The notes: a model not told the origin generated them from the sequence alone. A DNA stretch of 64,000 nt from Microbaculum marinisediminis (GCF_025397915.1 NZ_JALIDZ010000008.1:221906-285905), one strand, 5' to 3'; shown: positions 1 through 9,153, counted from the first letter of the stretch. Made by a program: numbers and translations.

Positions 1-753
1 CATGAACGAGTTGCCCATGGCGTTCACGTGGAACGTCGGCAACGGCGTCATCAGCCGTTCTTCGCCGTCGCGCAGGGAGATCAGGCCGCCCTGCGCGGTG
101 TACCACTCGCTCCAGCCCAGGAAGTAGCCGTTGGACAGCAGGCAGCCCTTCGGCTGTCCGGTGGTTCCGGAGGTGTAGACGAGCGCGCACTCGCTGTCTT
201 CGCCGACCTCGCCCGCCTGCGCCGGCACGGGACAGCGTGGCAGCGTGTCGGATGCCGCGTCGACGATCGCGACGCCAACCTCTTCGGCCGCCGGCCTGGC
301 CTGGTCGAGACGCGATCGCAGACAGACCAGCAGAACCGCCTCGCTGTGGCTCAGCAGGTAGACCAGTTCATCGTGGGTGTAGTCCGGGTTGACCGGAACC
401 ACGCTCGCGCCGATCGCGTTGAGCGCCAGCCAGTGAAAGAAATGCGTCGGCCGGTTCTCCAGCAACAGGGCGACCCGGTGTCCGACGCCGTAGCCGGACT
501 CGCGATAGGCGTTCGCCAGGGCATCGACCCGGGCCAGCGTGTCGGCGTAGGACCAGGCTTTCCGGTCGAAATCCCACAATCTGCGGACCGCTTCCGGCAG
601 GACGAACAGATCATGGTCGGCGAAGCGGGCGGCCTGCCTGAGCAGCAGGGCGTAGACGCTGCCGTCCACCGCTGCGCTTCCGCTCCGGTCCGGCATTCCG
701 TCGGGCGATCCGCGTTGACTTTCGATCATGGTTGCTTCTTGTTCCAGCGCCAT
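1..753 (-). CDS. Acyl-CoA synthetase (AMP-binding), N-terminal part, cut by window edge
   Basis: The minus strand is open from an ATG at 753 to the window edge, giving 251 residues without a stop. It carries the adenylate-forming P-loop YTSGTTGQPKG at residues 193-203 and upstream blocks typical of the ANL superfamily (GVGHRVALLLENRP, ASVVPVNPDYTHDEL). Such enzymes form an acyl-AMP and then an acyl-CoA. The early core resembles carnitine/crotonobetaine-CoA and medium-chain ligases, but the acid-binding pocket and the C-terminal catalytic lysine lie outside the window, so the substrate cannot be judged. An alternative ATG is at 729; neither start has a strong ribosome site. It is divergent from the MarR gene about 40 bp away, which suggests shared control. 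Confidence 0.9.
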   Translation of the reverse strand, partial: MALEQEATMIESQRGSPDGMPDRSGSAAVDGSVYALLLRQAARFADHDLFVLPEAVRRLWDFDRKAWSYADTLARVDALANAYRESGYGVGHRVALLLENRPTHFFHWLALNAIGASVVPVNPDYTHDELVYLLSHSEAVLLVCLRSRLDQARPAAEEVGVAIVDAASDTLPRCPVPAQAGEVGEDSECALVYTSGTTGQPKGCLLSNGYFLGWSEWYTAQGGLISLRDGEERLMTPLPTFHVNAMGNSFM

Positions 754-763
754 AGGATTCAGT

Positions 764-771
764 GCACGTGC
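764..771. promoter_or_regulatory. GCACGTGC palindrome in ligase/MarR divergent gap
   Basis: A perfect 8-bp palindrome lies in the roughly 40-bp gap between the acyl-CoA ligase and MarR start codons. Its place suits a MarR operator covering both promoters. So short a palindrome can arise by chance in GC-rich DNA, so this is only a candidate. Confidence 0.2.
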
Positions 772-794
772 TTTCTTTGAAGATTGGATTGGGT

Positions 795-1331
795 ATGGCC
801 GACACCCGAAAAGCCTGCGGCGGACGTGACGACGAGACGGCCGCGGCCGCACCGCAAGACTACGAAACCAAGTTCTCCGAGTTCGAGTACGCGATCTGGC
901 ATCTCGGATCCGCCTTCGCGCGCTGGCGCCGCGACTGCCTCGACGCCGTGTCCGACGTCGGCCTCTCCAGCACCGAGGCTTCGGTGCTCCACGCCATTCA
1001 CATGAACGGCAATCCGAAGGGACTGATGGAGATATCGCGGCTGCTGCATCGCGACGACCTCCCCAACATCCAGTACGGGCTGAAGAAACTCAGCCAGCTC
1101 GGGCTCATCGAGAAGCAGGGCAGTTCGCGCAAGAACATGACCTACTCGGTCTCCGAGGACGGCAGCCGGATCGTCGACGCCTACCTGCGCAAGCGGCGCG
1201 AGGTGCTGCTGCGCCTGTTCCAGCACGTCGCCCCCTCGTCGCGCGACCTCGATGACTTGATCATGCAGATGCACGTCATGATCGGGCTCTACGATCAATC
1301 GAGCGACATGGTGATGAGTCGTCAGCCCTGA
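795..1331 (+). CDS. MarR-type winged-helix regulator
   Basis: This 178-residue protein has a winged helix-turn-helix in its middle: LSSTEASVLHAIH, the recognition region DLPNIQYGLKKLSQLGLIEKQ, and the wing SSRKNMTYSVSEDG. Flanking helices are of the MarR dimerisation kind. The start at ATG 795 (MADTRK) is preferred over an upstream in-frame GTG at 762 because the extra residues look like intergenic translation. Divergence from the acyl-CoA ligase suggests that it represses that gene and responds to an aromatic acid or acyl-CoA ligand; the ligand is inference. It converges on the SDR gene with only 9 bp between stops. Confidence 0.85.
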   Translation: MADTRKACGGRDDETAAAAPQDYETKFSEFEYAIWHLGSAFARWRRDCLDAVSDVGLSSTEASVLHAIHMNGNPKGLMEISRLLHRDDLPNIQYGLKKLSQLGLIEKQGSSRKNMTYSVSEDGSRIVDAYLRKRREVLLRLFQHVAPSSRDLDDLIMQMHVMIGLYDQSSDMVMSRQP

Positions 1332-1340
1332 GTGCATCGC

Positions 1341-2105
1341 CTACTGCATCCGGTAGCCGCCGTTGACGTCGAGGGTCGCCCCCGTCACCCAGCCGGCCGA
1401 TTTGCTTGTCAGGTACAGAACCGCGTCCGCCACGTCGTCCGGTCGGCCGACGCGCCCCAGCGGGATCTTCTCGACCAGCCCCGGAACCGCGTCCGGGGAC
1501 ATCGCGCGGTGAAACATGCCCGTCTCGACGGGACCGGCGGCGACGCAGTTCACCGTGATCCCGAGATCGGCGGCCTGCCGCGCGGCGATCTTGGTGAAGC
1601 CGAGAATGGCCGCCTTGGAGGAGACGTAGCAGGCATCCCCACGGTAGCCACCGAGCTGCGCGGCCGCGGAGGAAAACGTGACGATCCGTCCGTCCGCAAC
1701 GGAAACCCGCGCGCGCCGGCGCAGCATCTCGCGAACGCAGAGGAACGTCCCGCGCGCATTGACGGAATGAATGCGGTCCCACGTCTCCACCGACAGGTCG
1801 GCGATGGTGGGCGCGGCGTCCTTGCCCTCGGCCATGATGCCGGCGCAGCAGACCAGGATGGAGACCGGACCGAGATCGGCCTCCACGGCCGCGAAGACGG
1901 ACTCGACCGACGTTTCGCCGGCGACATCCATGGCGTATCGCCCGGCCACACCGCCTGCCGCTCCCTCCCGCGCCTCGGCCGTGCCGAACGCCAGGTCCGC
2001 CGACGCCACCCGGTGTCCGGCGCCTGCAAGCGCGGCAGAGCAGGCGCGGCCGATGTCGCCGGCGGCACCCGTAACCAAGGCTACGGCGGAATGTGATTCG
2101 CTCAC
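1341..2105 (-). CDS. SDR-family oxidoreductase (3-oxoacyl reductase-like)
   Basis: The protein is a 254-residue classical short-chain dehydrogenase. Residues near the N-terminus form the nucleotide-binding TGAAGDIG motif (the TGxxxGxG family). CCAGIM corresponds to the NNAG block, the catalytic Ser is in VTFSSAAAQLGG, and Tyr/Lys lie in YVSSKAA (the YxxxK motif). The C-terminal LDVNGGYRMQ is typical. It reduces or oxidises a hydroxyl/keto group with NAD(P)(H). I chose GTG 2105, preceded by GAGGG, because further upstream the frame reads into the AT-rich promoter DNA. It is divergent from the TRAP operon and may supply a hydroxyacyl dehydrogenase step for the imported substrate. Confidence 0.88.
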   Translation of the reverse strand: MSESHSAVALVTGAAGDIGRACSAALAGAGHRVASADLAFGTAEAREGAAGGVAGRYAMDVAGETSVESVFAAVEADLGPVSILVCCAGIMAEGKDAAPTIADLSVETWDRIHSVNARGTFLCVREMLRRRARVSVADGRIVTFSSAAAQLGGYRGDACYVSSKAAILGFTKIAARQAADLGITVNCVAAGPVETGMFHRAMSPDAVPGLVEKIPLGRVGRPDDVADAVLYLTSKSAGWVTGATLDVNGGYRMQ

Positions 2106-2151
2106 GAGCGGGCACCCTCGGTCTTGCGGGCTTATCGAAAACTCATTGAAA

Positions 2152-2179
2152 AAATTACCGAACAAAATCCACTTGTCAA
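2152..2179 (-). promoter_or_regulatory. Sigma70-like promoter for the SDR gene
   Basis: Read on the minus strand, a perfect -35 TTGACA (2174-2179) is followed after 16 bp by TAATTT (2152-2157). It lies about 50-75 bp upstream of the SDR GTG. The surrounding 2,130-2,205 is clearly AT-rich compared with the rest of the window. No equally good plus-strand promoter for the TRAP genes was found, although TATGAT at 2189-2194 could serve as its -10. Confidence 0.5.
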
Positions 2180-2326
2180 AAGTTAAATTATGATATGAAA
2201 ATTGGCAGCGTCCGCCGGCAGGGAGGAGCTTGTCCGATTGGACGACAGCCTGCCAGAGAGACACCCAGAGAGATACGCGGTCTTTGGCCATCCGCCAGAC
2301 CGGATCGAACACGCTAGAGAGGAACC

Positions 2327-3367
2327 ATGATCCGCACCATGAAAACCGCCGGGCTCGCTGTCGCGATGGCCGGCCTGATTTCGACGCCGCTTCTGGCCCA
2401 GGAGACCGCGAGCCTGACGGTGCAGAGCGCCTGGCCGCTCACCCTGCCGGCCAGCGGCCGCGACGCCCAGCATTTCACGGACACGATCAATGCCGCCTCC
2501 GGCGGGTCGCTTGAGGTCGACCTCTACGGCGCCGGCAAGCTGGTCCCGACGCTCGAGATCTTCGACGCCGTGCAGCGCGGCACCCTCGATGCCGGCTACA
2601 CCAGCCCGCTCTACGTGGCCGGCAAGTTCCCGGCGGTCCAGCTGTTCGGCGGCGTGCCGTTCGGCCCGAACGCGATCGAATACATCGGCTGGATCTACAA
2701 CGGCGGCGGCCTGGACATCTGGCGCGACATCTATGGCCAGCAGGGCGTCGTGACGATCCCCTGCGGCCTGATGGAGCCGGAAGCCGGTGGCTGGTACAAG
2801 ACCCCGATCGAGTCGAAAGCCGACCTGGAGGGCATGAAGCTGCGCTTCGCGGGCCTGGCCGGCGAGGTGATGAAGAAGATGGGCGCCTCGGTGGTTCTCC
2901 TGTCCGGCGGCGACATCTATCCGAACCTCGAGCGCGGCGTCATCGACGGCACGGAATTCTCCATGCCGGCGATCGACAAGGTGATCGGCTTCGACAACAT
3001 CGTGAAGAACTACTACCTGCCGGGCTGGCACCAGCCGGCCGCGATCAACGAACTGATCGTCAACAAGGCCAAGTGGGACAGCATGAGCGACGCGCAGCGC
3101 GCGCTGATCGAGCTGACCTGCCGCGAGACGATGCTGTGGGGCGTCACCTCGACCTTCCGCGAGAACGCGGAAGCCGTGACCGCCTTCAAGGCGAACGGTG
3201 TCGAGGTGCGGCAGTTCCCGCCCGCGCTGATCGAGGAGTTCCGCACGGCCACCGGTGAGGTGATGCAGGAACAGGCCGACAAGGACGAGAACTTCAAGCG
3301 CGTCTGGGAGTCGCTGCAGGCCTACCGCGCCGGCAACGCCGACTGGTCGGACACACGTTCGAACTGA
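2327..3367 (+). CDS. dctP: TRAP transporter periplasmic binding protein (DctP family)
   Basis: The 346-residue precursor has a signal peptide (about residues 1-25, ending STPLLAQ) followed by a DctP-fold binding protein. Recognisable blocks are SLEVDLYGAGKLV, a long substrate-binding middle, and GMKLRFAGLAGEVMKKMGASVVLLSGGDIYPNLERGVIDG in overlapping pieces, the family's arginine-containing carboxylate-binding region (LRFAG) and the G-D-I-Y/E-R-G-V-I-D-G block. Length is normal. The start has AGAGAGG just upstream. It heads dctPQM and delivers an organic acid to the membrane subunits, driven by an ion gradient. Substrate identity is not readable; nearby CoA-thioester enzymes suggest a carboxylate. 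Confidence 0.93.
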   Translation: MIRTMKTAGLAVAMAGLISTPLLAQETASLTVQSAWPLTLPASGRDAQHFTDTINAASGGSLEVDLYGAGKLVPTLEIFDAVQRGTLDAGYTSPLYVAGKFPAVQLFGGVPFGPNAIEYIGWIYNGGGLDIWRDIYGQQGVVTIPCGLMEPEAGGWYKTPIESKADLEGMKLRFAGLAGEVMKKMGASVVLLSGGDIYPNLERGVIDGTEFSMPAIDKVIGFDNIVKNYYLPGWHQPAAINELIVNKAKWDSMSDAQRALIELTCRETMLWGVTSTFRENAEAVTAFKANGVEVRQFPPALIEEFRTATGEVMQEQADKDENFKRVWESLQAYRAGNADWSDTRSN

Positions 3368-3399
3368 TGTCGCTGCCCCGAATCCGCTAGGATCCGACC

Positions 3400-3939
3400 A
3401 TGACGCGCGCGCTCTCCCGCATCGCCAGCCTGATCGACCGGGTGACCGTTCCGGTCGGGCGCGCGTCGTCGCTTCTGCTTCCGCTGCTCATGGCGGTCAT
3501 CGTTCTCAACGTTGGCCTGCGCTACGGCTTCGACCTCGGCTTCGTCGAATTCGAGGAGCTTCAGTGGCACATCAACGCCATCGTCGTGCTGGGCTGCCTG
3601 GCCTATGCCTATCGCGATGACGCCCATGTGCGCGTCGACGTCTGGCACGCGCGGTTCTCCACCCGGCGCAAGGCCTGGATCGAACTGATCGGCGGACTGG
3701 TGCTGCTGCTGCCCTTCGTGATCGGCGTCGCCTGGTTTGCTTGGGGCAACTTCGCCTATTCCTATTCGATCGGCGAGGGCTCGCCGATGCCCAGCGGCCT
3801 GCCGGCGCGCTACGTCATCAAGTTCGTGCTGTTCGCCGGCTTCGTGCTGCTCGGCCTCCAGGGCATCGCCGCGATCCTGCGCAGCCTCCGCGTTCTCAAC
3901 GCGCCGCCGCGCGTATCGCGCCAGAAAGCCGACACGTGA
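3400..3939 (+). CDS. dctQ: TRAP transporter small membrane subunit (DctQ)
   Basis: This 179-residue protein has four predicted membrane helices (around 25-45, 55-75, 100-120 and 145-165). It shows the DctQ-like pattern FEELQWHINAIVVLGCLAYAYRDDAHVRVDVW, seen in overlapping parts. It is the small subunit that pairs with DctM in the tripartite ATP-independent periplasmic transporter. The gene starts 32 bp after dctP and overlaps dctM by a GTGA junction, so the two membrane subunits are translationally coupled. Confidence 0.9.
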   Translation: MTRALSRIASLIDRVTVPVGRASSLLLPLLMAVIVLNVGLRYGFDLGFVEFEELQWHINAIVVLGCLAYAYRDDAHVRVDVWHARFSTRRKAWIELIGGLVLLLPFVIGVAWFAWGNFAYSYSIGEGSPMPSGLPARYVIKFVLFAGFVLLGLQGIAAILRSLRVLNAPPRVSRQKADT

Positions 3940-5294
3940 CCCAGGACGTCATCTTCGTCATCGCGATGTTCGCCGCCTTCGCGGCGGGCCTGTTCGCCGG
4001 CTATCCGGTGGCCTTCGTCCTGGGCGGCGTCGGCGTGCTGTTCGCGCTCCTGGGCGACGTCCTGCCGCTGTTCGGCATCAAGGTTCTGGCGGGCACGAAC
4101 TTCATCGGCTTCGCCACCGACCGGATATTCGCGACGCTGTCCAACTACAGCCTCGTCCCGATCGCGATGTTCGTGTTCATGGGCTACATGCTGGAACGGT
4201 CCGGCGTCGCCGAGCGATTGCTGGCCGCGATGTCGCGCATCATGCGCACCGTGCCCGGCGGCCTCGGCCTCGCCGTCGTCATGATCGGGCTCGTGCTGGC
4301 GGCGTCGACCGGCATCATCGGCGCCTCCGTCATTCTGCTGGCCACCGTCGCGCTGCCCGCGCTGAACCGGGCCGGATACGACATTCCGCTCAGCCTCGGC
4401 ACGGTCGCCGCCTCCGGCTGTCTCGGAATCCTGATCCCGCCGTCGATCATGCTGATCGTGATGGGCGACCAGTTGCGCCTGTCGGTCGGCGACCTGTTCA
4501 TGGCGGCGGTGATCCCTGGCGCGATGCTGGCGCTGCTCTACACGGTCTATATCGTCGCGGTGGCCACGCTGCGGCCGTCGGCCGCGCCACGTGCGCGGGC
4601 CATTCCCGAGGACGCGGGCGACGACACCACGGGCGCGGCCTACGAACTGCTGCGCGCGCTGGCCCCTCCCGTCGCACTGATGCTCGCCGTGCTCGGCTCG
4701 ATCTTCTTCGGCATTGCCTCGCCGACCGAAGCCTCCGGTGTCGGCGCGCTCGGCGCGACCATCCTGGCGGCGATCGACCGCCGGCTGACCTGGACCACCC
4801 TGCGGGAGGTCAGCGAGGCCACCGGCCGCACCACGGCGTTCCTGTTCGCCCTGATCTTCGGCGCAAGCTGCTTTTCGGTCGTCCTGCGCGGCTACGGCGG
4901 CGACGAAGTCATCGAGGGATCGCTGTCGGCGCTGCCCTTCCCGCCGGAAGGCATCCTGGCCGTCGTGCTGCTGACGGTGTTCCTGCTCGGCTTCGTCCTC
5001 GACTGGATGGAGATCGTGCTGATCATCGCGCCGCTCACCATCCCCGTGGTCGTCTCCTTCGGCTTCGATCCGGTCTGGGTCGCGATGTTGATGGCCATCT
5101 GCCTGCAGACGTCGTTCCTGACACCGCCGGTGGGCATGGCGCTGTTCTACGTCAAGAGCGCGGCGCCCGCCGAGGTGACGACCGGACAGGTCTACCGTGG
5201 CATCATCCCCTTCGTCATCCTGCAGCTGATCGGCCTGGCGCTCGTCTGGTTCTTTCCGCAGATCGCCCTGTGGCTGCCGGAAATCGCCTACTGA
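3936..5294 (+). CDS. dctM: TRAP transporter large membrane subunit (DctM)
   Basis: The protein has 452 residues and about 12-13 membrane helices. DctM signatures are present: GYPVAFVLGGVGVLFAL near the N-terminus, ASTGIIGASVILLATVALP, the SGCLGILIPPSIMLIVMGD re-entrant region, GIASPTEASGVGALGA, and C-terminal LQTSFLTPPVGMALFYVKSAAP. It is the ion-coupled translocating subunit. The GTG at 3936 overlaps the dctQ stop by 4 nt, which fixes the start; upstream in-frame codons lie wholly inside dctQ. Nothing follows except a weak inverted repeat (CGCGG...CCGCG, 5298-5315) before the convergent TetR gene. Confidence 0.92.
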   Translation: MTQDVIFVIAMFAAFAAGLFAGYPVAFVLGGVGVLFALLGDVLPLFGIKVLAGTNFIGFATDRIFATLSNYSLVPIAMFVFMGYMLERSGVAERLLAAMSRIMRTVPGGLGLAVVMIGLVLAASTGIIGASVILLATVALPALNRAGYDIPLSLGTVAASGCLGILIPPSIMLIVMGDQLRLSVGDLFMAAVIPGAMLALLYTVYIVAVATLRPSAAPRARAIPEDAGDDTTGAAYELLRALAPPVALMLAVLGSIFFGIASPTEASGVGALGATILAAIDRRLTWTTLREVSEATGRTTAFLFALIFGASCFSVVLRGYGGDEVIEGSLSALPFPPEGILAVVLLTVFLLGFVLDWMEIVLIIAPLTIPVVVSFGFDPVWVAMLMAICLQTSFLTPPVGMALFYVKSAAPAEVTTGQVYRGIIPFVILQLIGLALVWFFPQIALWLPEIAY

Positions 5295-5367
5295 CCGCGC
5301 GGTTCGCAAGCCGCGTCCATTCGCAGCGCCCGGGTCCGCCCGTGCCGATCAGTTTCCGGAGAGGCCG

Positions 5368-6129
5368 CTACTCGTTGTCCTGAGCCGCCAGCCGTTCCAG
5401 CCCCTCCAGGTCCTCGCGCAGATACCGTATGGCCATCGCCAGTGAACCCGGTTGGTCCCGGTCGCCGTCACGGAATTCGATCCCGCGGACCAGCAGGTTG
5501 ACGAGGGTCGTCGCGACCTCGTTCGGCGTCATCCGGCCGCTCGGCGAATACCAGAGCGCGGTCCAGTTGGACATGCCGATGACCGCGAAGGCGGTCAGCT
5601 GCGGATCGACCGACCGGAACTCCTTGGTCTCGATGCCGTCCGAGATGAGGCGGGTGTAGAGGTCGAGGATCTGTCTCCGGCTGCGATTGTAGCTGATCCG
5701 CAGCTCCGCGGGCGCCTCGGCCTCGAGGCGGTCGAACACCATGAAACGGCTCCCCCCCCTGAGCCGTTGGGTGATCGCGCCCTCAACCGCCAGAACGAGC
5801 CGATCGAGCGCCGTCAGGTTCTTCCGCTCGAACAGGGCGGTGAGCTCGGAGCAGCGCCGCTCGTACTCCTCCAGGAAAAGCTCCCGGATGATCTCTTCCT
5901 TGTTCTGGAAGTAGTGATAGACGGACGAGCGTTTCAGCGACAGCGAGTCGGCGATGTCGTTGATGCTGGTCTTGGCGAACCCGTTGGCGCAGAACAGTTC
6001 GGCGGATTTCTCCAGCATCTGCTGACGCACGAGCTCCTTGCGGACATTGTTGCCACTCCGCTTGGGTTTCGCGGAACCGCGCGCGGGTTTGTTTTCCGGC
6101 CTGGACGGTTTGGCTGCCTTGTCCGCCAC
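5368..6129 (-). CDS. TetR-family regulator
   Basis: This 253-residue protein has a basic N-terminal tail (residues 1-30, rich in K/R/P). A TetR DNA-binding domain follows at about 32-80: MLEKSAELFCANGFAKTSINDIADSL, then LKRSSVYHYFQNKEEI as separate helices. The rest is an all-helical ligand-binding domain. It is the last gene of the nine-gene catabolic operon, 53 bp after the thiolase, so it probably autoregulates that operon. TetR repressors of CoA-thioester pathways (KstR2, PaaR type) commonly sense an acyl-CoA; applying that here is inference. The sequence does not allow a named subfamily. Confidence 0.88.
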   Translation of the reverse strand: MADKAAKPSRPENKPARGSAKPKRSGNNVRKELVRQQMLEKSAELFCANGFAKTSINDIADSLSLKRSSVYHYFQNKEEIIRELFLEEYERRCSELTALFERKNLTALDRLVLAVEGAITQRLRGGSRFMVFDRLEAEAPAELRISYNRSRRQILDLYTRLISDGIETKEFRSVDPQLTAFAVIGMSNWTALWYSPSGRMTPNEVATTLVNLLVRGIEFRDGDRDQPGSLAMAIRYLREDLEGLERLAAQDNE

Positions 6130-6182
6130 GCTTAGTTCCTCTCCTGCACCCGCAACAGCGAGGCGCCGCTACCCGGGTTCTG

Positions 6183-7367
6183 TCATACAATTTCCAGCAG
6201 TCCGGCGGAGCCCATTCCCGCCCCCACGCACATCGTTACTACCGCCAGTTTTTCCTTGCGTCGAGCACCCTCGGAGATTGCGTGCATCGCCAGGCGTGCG
6301 CCGCTCATGCCGTAGGGGTGACCGACTGCGATCGCGCCACCATCGACGTTGAACCGCTGCGGATCTATTCCGAGACGATCCCGGCAATAGAGCGTCTGCG
6401 ATGCAAACGCCTCGTTCAGCTCCCAGAGGCCGATATCGTCCGTTGACAGATCGAAACGTTCAAGCAGTTTCGGCACCGCGAAGACCGGACCGACGCCCAT
6501 TTCGTCGGGCTCGCAGCCGACATTGGCGAAGCCCCGGAACAGCGCCAGTGGGCTGATGCCGCGACGCGCCGCCAGATCGGCGTCCATCACGACCACCGCG
6601 GCGGCGCCATCGGACAACTGCGACGCATTGCCGGCCGTGACGGTTCCCGTCTCGGAGTGCACCGGCTTCAGTCCGGCGAGCTTCTCGACCGTCGTGCCGG
6701 TCCGGACGCCCTCGTCGTTCATGAGCTTGACAATCTCGGTCCGGCGTTCGCTGGTTTCCTTGTCCTCGACGATCTTGAAGGTTTCCAGTGGAGCGATCTC
6801 CCGGTCGAAGCGGCCCGCTTCAATCGCCTCGACTGCGCGCTTCTGACTGTTTGCCGCGTACGCGTCCTGCGCGTCCCGAGAAACGCCATATCGGCTGGCG
6901 ACGTTCTCGGCGGTCTCCAGCATCGGCATGTAGATGCTCGGTTTGTTCTCCAGCAGCCAGGCGTTCTCGCGCCGATAGTTATTCTTATGCTTGTTCTGCA
7001 CGAGGCTGATCGATTCGACCCCGCCGGCGACAGCGACCGAAACCTCTCCGGTGCGCACCGCATTGGCCGCCGCCGCGATGGCCGACAGGCCGGAAGCACA
7101 GAAACGGTTCAGCGTGGCGGCAGCGACCGATACCGGCAGCCCGGCGCGGATCGCGGCCTGGCGCGCGATATTGTAACCGGTCGTGCCTTCCTGCATGGCG
7201 CAGCCGAGAATCACATCCTCGACCTCATCCGGCGCAACGCCGGCCCGCTGCACCGCGACGGAAATCGCATGGCCGGCGAGATCCGCGCCGTGCGTGTCGT
7301 TAAACGCGCCGCGATACGCGCGCCCCACCGGCGTACGGGCGATTGAAACGATGGCGGCGTCTTTCAT
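6183..7367 (-). CDS. Thiolase (acetyl-CoA acyltransferase)
   Basis: The 394-residue protein has all three catalytic elements of degradative thiolases: nucleophile Cys90 in NRFCASG, His350 in AVGHPYGMSG, and Cys380 in CVGAGMGS. N-terminal IVSIARTPVGRAYRGAF is typical. It cleaves a 3-ketoacyl-CoA with CoA to acetyl- or propionyl-CoA and a shortened acyl-CoA. Length and motifs match FadA-type enzymes rather than SCP2-like thiolases. It follows the ThDP enzyme by 37 bp in the operon and would be the last carbon-carbon cleavage of the pathway. Confidence 0.95.
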   Translation of the reverse strand: MKDAAIVSIARTPVGRAYRGAFNDTHGADLAGHAISVAVQRAGVAPDEVEDVILGCAMQEGTTGYNIARQAAIRAGLPVSVAAATLNRFCASGLSAIAAAANAVRTGEVSVAVAGGVESISLVQNKHKNNYRRENAWLLENKPSIYMPMLETAENVASRYGVSRDAQDAYAANSQKRAVEAIEAGRFDREIAPLETFKIVEDKETSERRTEIVKLMNDEGVRTGTTVEKLAGLKPVHSETGTVTAGNASQLSDGAAAVVVMDADLAARRGISPLALFRGFANVGCEPDEMGVGPVFAVPKLLERFDLSTDDIGLWELNEAFASQTLYCRDRLGIDPQRFNVDGGAIAVGHPYGMSGARLAMHAISEGARRKEKLAVVTMCVGAGMGSAGLLEIV

Positions 7368-7404
7368 GTCGGGTATGCCTTCTGTCTGAACTCTGAGTAC
7401 TGGG

Positions 7405-9153
7405 TCAGGAATCGGTGAAGCGGCCGCGATACAGCGTGATCGGCGGTCGGGCGCTCGGGTCGGTAACGACGTCGATCACGGTCGGGCCGGTCGCGGCCAA
7501 TGCGTCCGCAATCGCGTCGGCGACATCGCCGGGCGTTTCCGCGCGAATGCCCCGCGCGCCGCAAGCCCTTGCAATCGCTGCGTGATCGACCGGCGCGAAA
7601 TGGCAGGCCTCGGTATGCGCCCCGAACAGGACATCCTCGGCGTCCTTCTGATATCCGAGGATCTGGTTGTTCAGGACAATGACCGTGACGGAAAGCGACA
7701 GCCTGACAGCCGTCTCGAGTTCGGCCCAGCAATGGGCGAATCCGCCGTCGCCGGTCACGCAGACCACTGGCGCCTCGGGACGGCCAAGCTTGGCCCCGAT
7801 CGCCATCGGCAGCCCCCATCCAAGGCCCGCGAGGCCACGTGGCGACAGAAACCGCATTCCCGGCCTGCGGGCGGTCAGGAAGTTGCCGGTCCACACGGAG
7901 GCATAGCTCGCGTCCGACACAACGGTTGCATCCGGGCTCAGACGCTTGTCCAGCTCCAGCATCACCCGCTCCGGCCGCACCGGACTGGCGGTCGTCTCGA
8001 GATGGCCGGGGAGCCGGTCGCGGAACTGACCGACGGCGTTGCCGATCTCCGCCTCGAAGCCGGTGCGGCTTTTGCTTCGGACCGTGAGATCCATCCCGTC
8101 GAGCGCGCCGGCGAGCGCTTCGAGCCCCGATCGGGCGTCGCCGACGAGCCGTTCGGCTTCATAGTTGCGGCCGATCTCCTCGCCGTCGACGTCGAGGTGG
8201 ATATAGCGGGCCTCGCGCGGATACAGCCGCCAGGAATTGGTGCCGTTCTGGTTCGTGCGGTTGCCGACCAGCAGAATGACATCGGCATCTCTGACGAAAT
8301 CGTGCAGATGCTCGGTCCGCGCGCCCTCGCCCATGAAATAGCCGACGACCCCGAGCGACAGCGGGTGATCCTCGGATACGGCCCCCTTGCCCATCGGCGT
8401 GGTCGCCACGGGCAGATGGAACCGCTGCTGGAGGTCCGCCAGCACCGCGTGCGCCTGCGACAGATGCACCCCGCCGCCGGCGATCACCAACGGCCGCCGG
8501 GCATTCGCGATCAGTTCGGCAGCGCGCCGGACGGCTGCGGCGTCGGGCGCGCACCGGTCGAGCGGAAAGCCGCCGAGGGCGACACGCCGGATCGGCTCCG
8601 ACCGCACGCCGGCGGCCAGGACGTTGCCGGGCACGAGCAGCACGGCCGGACCGGGTCGCCCGGTCGTGGCCGCAGTCACCGCCATGTCTACGTAGTCGTC
8701 GATCCGATCGGCATCGTCTACCCGGCGCACCCACTTGGCGACGCCGGCGAACAGCGAACGGTGATCGAGCTCCTGGAACGCGTTGCGGTCGGCCATGTCG
8801 GCGGTCACCTCCTGCACCAACGCGATCACAGGGATCGAGGCCTTCAGCGCTTCCGCGAGCGGGGCGACCAGAAGCGTTGCCGCCGGCCCGTTCTGGGCGG
8901 TGACGAGCGCAACGCGGTTGGTGATCCGCGCATAGGCGTCCGCCATCGCGCCGCCGGCGTGCTCCGTCCGGTAGACCGCCTGCGTGATGCCGTGCGACGG
9001 CGCCACCAGATGGAACAGAGAGGGGATGCTCTGGCCGAACGCGACGGTGACGCCGTGCCGGGCGAACGCCCGGGCGAACGCATGTCCGCCCGAGTTCGCA
9101 TTGTCTGCAATGGCACGATGCCGGTCGGTCGTGACGTTGTCGGCTACAAGCAA
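7405..9153 (-). CDS. Thiamine diphosphate-dependent enzyme (acetolactate synthase-like)
   Basis: The 582-residue protein has the three-domain ThDP decarboxylase/lyase layout. The N-terminal Pyr domain contains the catalytic Glu64 in YRTEHAGGAMADAYAR. A central Rossmann-like domain follows at about 200-330. The C-terminal PP domain has VCVTGDGGFAHCW followed by IVLNNQ, the GDG...NN cofactor motif. The family includes acetolactate synthases, oxalyl-CoA decarboxylases and 2-hydroxyacyl-CoA lyases; the sequence alone does not pick one. Residues such as QNGPAATLLVAPLAEA are of a divergent IlvB-like catabolic group. It sits 12 bp downstream of the CoA-transferase-like pair, so an acyl-CoA or 2-oxo acid substrate is likely. 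Confidence 0.88.
   Translation of the reverse strand: MLVADNVTTDRHRAIADNANSGGHAFARAFARHGVTVAFGQSIPSLFHLVAPSHGITQAVYRTEHAGGAMADAYARITNRVALVTAQNGPAATLLVAPLAEALKASIPVIALVQEVTADMADRNAFQELDHRSLFAGVAKWVRRVDDADRIDDYVDMAVTAATTGRPGPAVLLVPGNVLAAGVRSEPIRRVALGGFPLDRCAPDAAAVRRAAELIANARRPLVIAGGGVHLSQAHAVLADLQQRFHLPVATTPMGKGAVSEDHPLSLGVVGYFMGEGARTEHLHDFVRDADVILLVGNRTNQNGTNSWRLYPREARYIHLDVDGEEIGRNYEAERLVGDARSGLEALAGALDGMDLTVRSKSRTGFEAEIGNAVGQFRDRLPGHLETTASPVRPERVMLELDKRLSPDATVVSDASYASVWTGNFLTARRPGMRFLSPRGLAGLGWGLPMAIGAKLGRPEAPVVCVTGDGGFAHCWAELETAVRLSLSVTVIVLNNQILGYQKDAEDVLFGAHTEACHFAPVDHAAIARACGARGIRAETPGDVADAIADALAATGPTVIDVVTDPSARPPITLYRGRFTDS

Noticed and set aside
1341..2312. Longer SDR reading with an N-terminal extension to 2312
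   Set aside because: The extra residues are translated from the AT-rich promoter, and GTG 2105 gives the normal family length with a ribosome site.
3810..5309. 499-codon open frame on the minus strand opposite dctM
   Set aside because: It is rich in Arg, Gln, Asp and His, has no family motif, and mirrors a clear DctM gene. GC-rich coding DNA gives such antisense frames.
5298..5315. CGCGG...CCGCG hairpin after dctM as terminator
   Set aside because: Only 5 bp, long loop, no T-run; too weak in GC-rich DNA.
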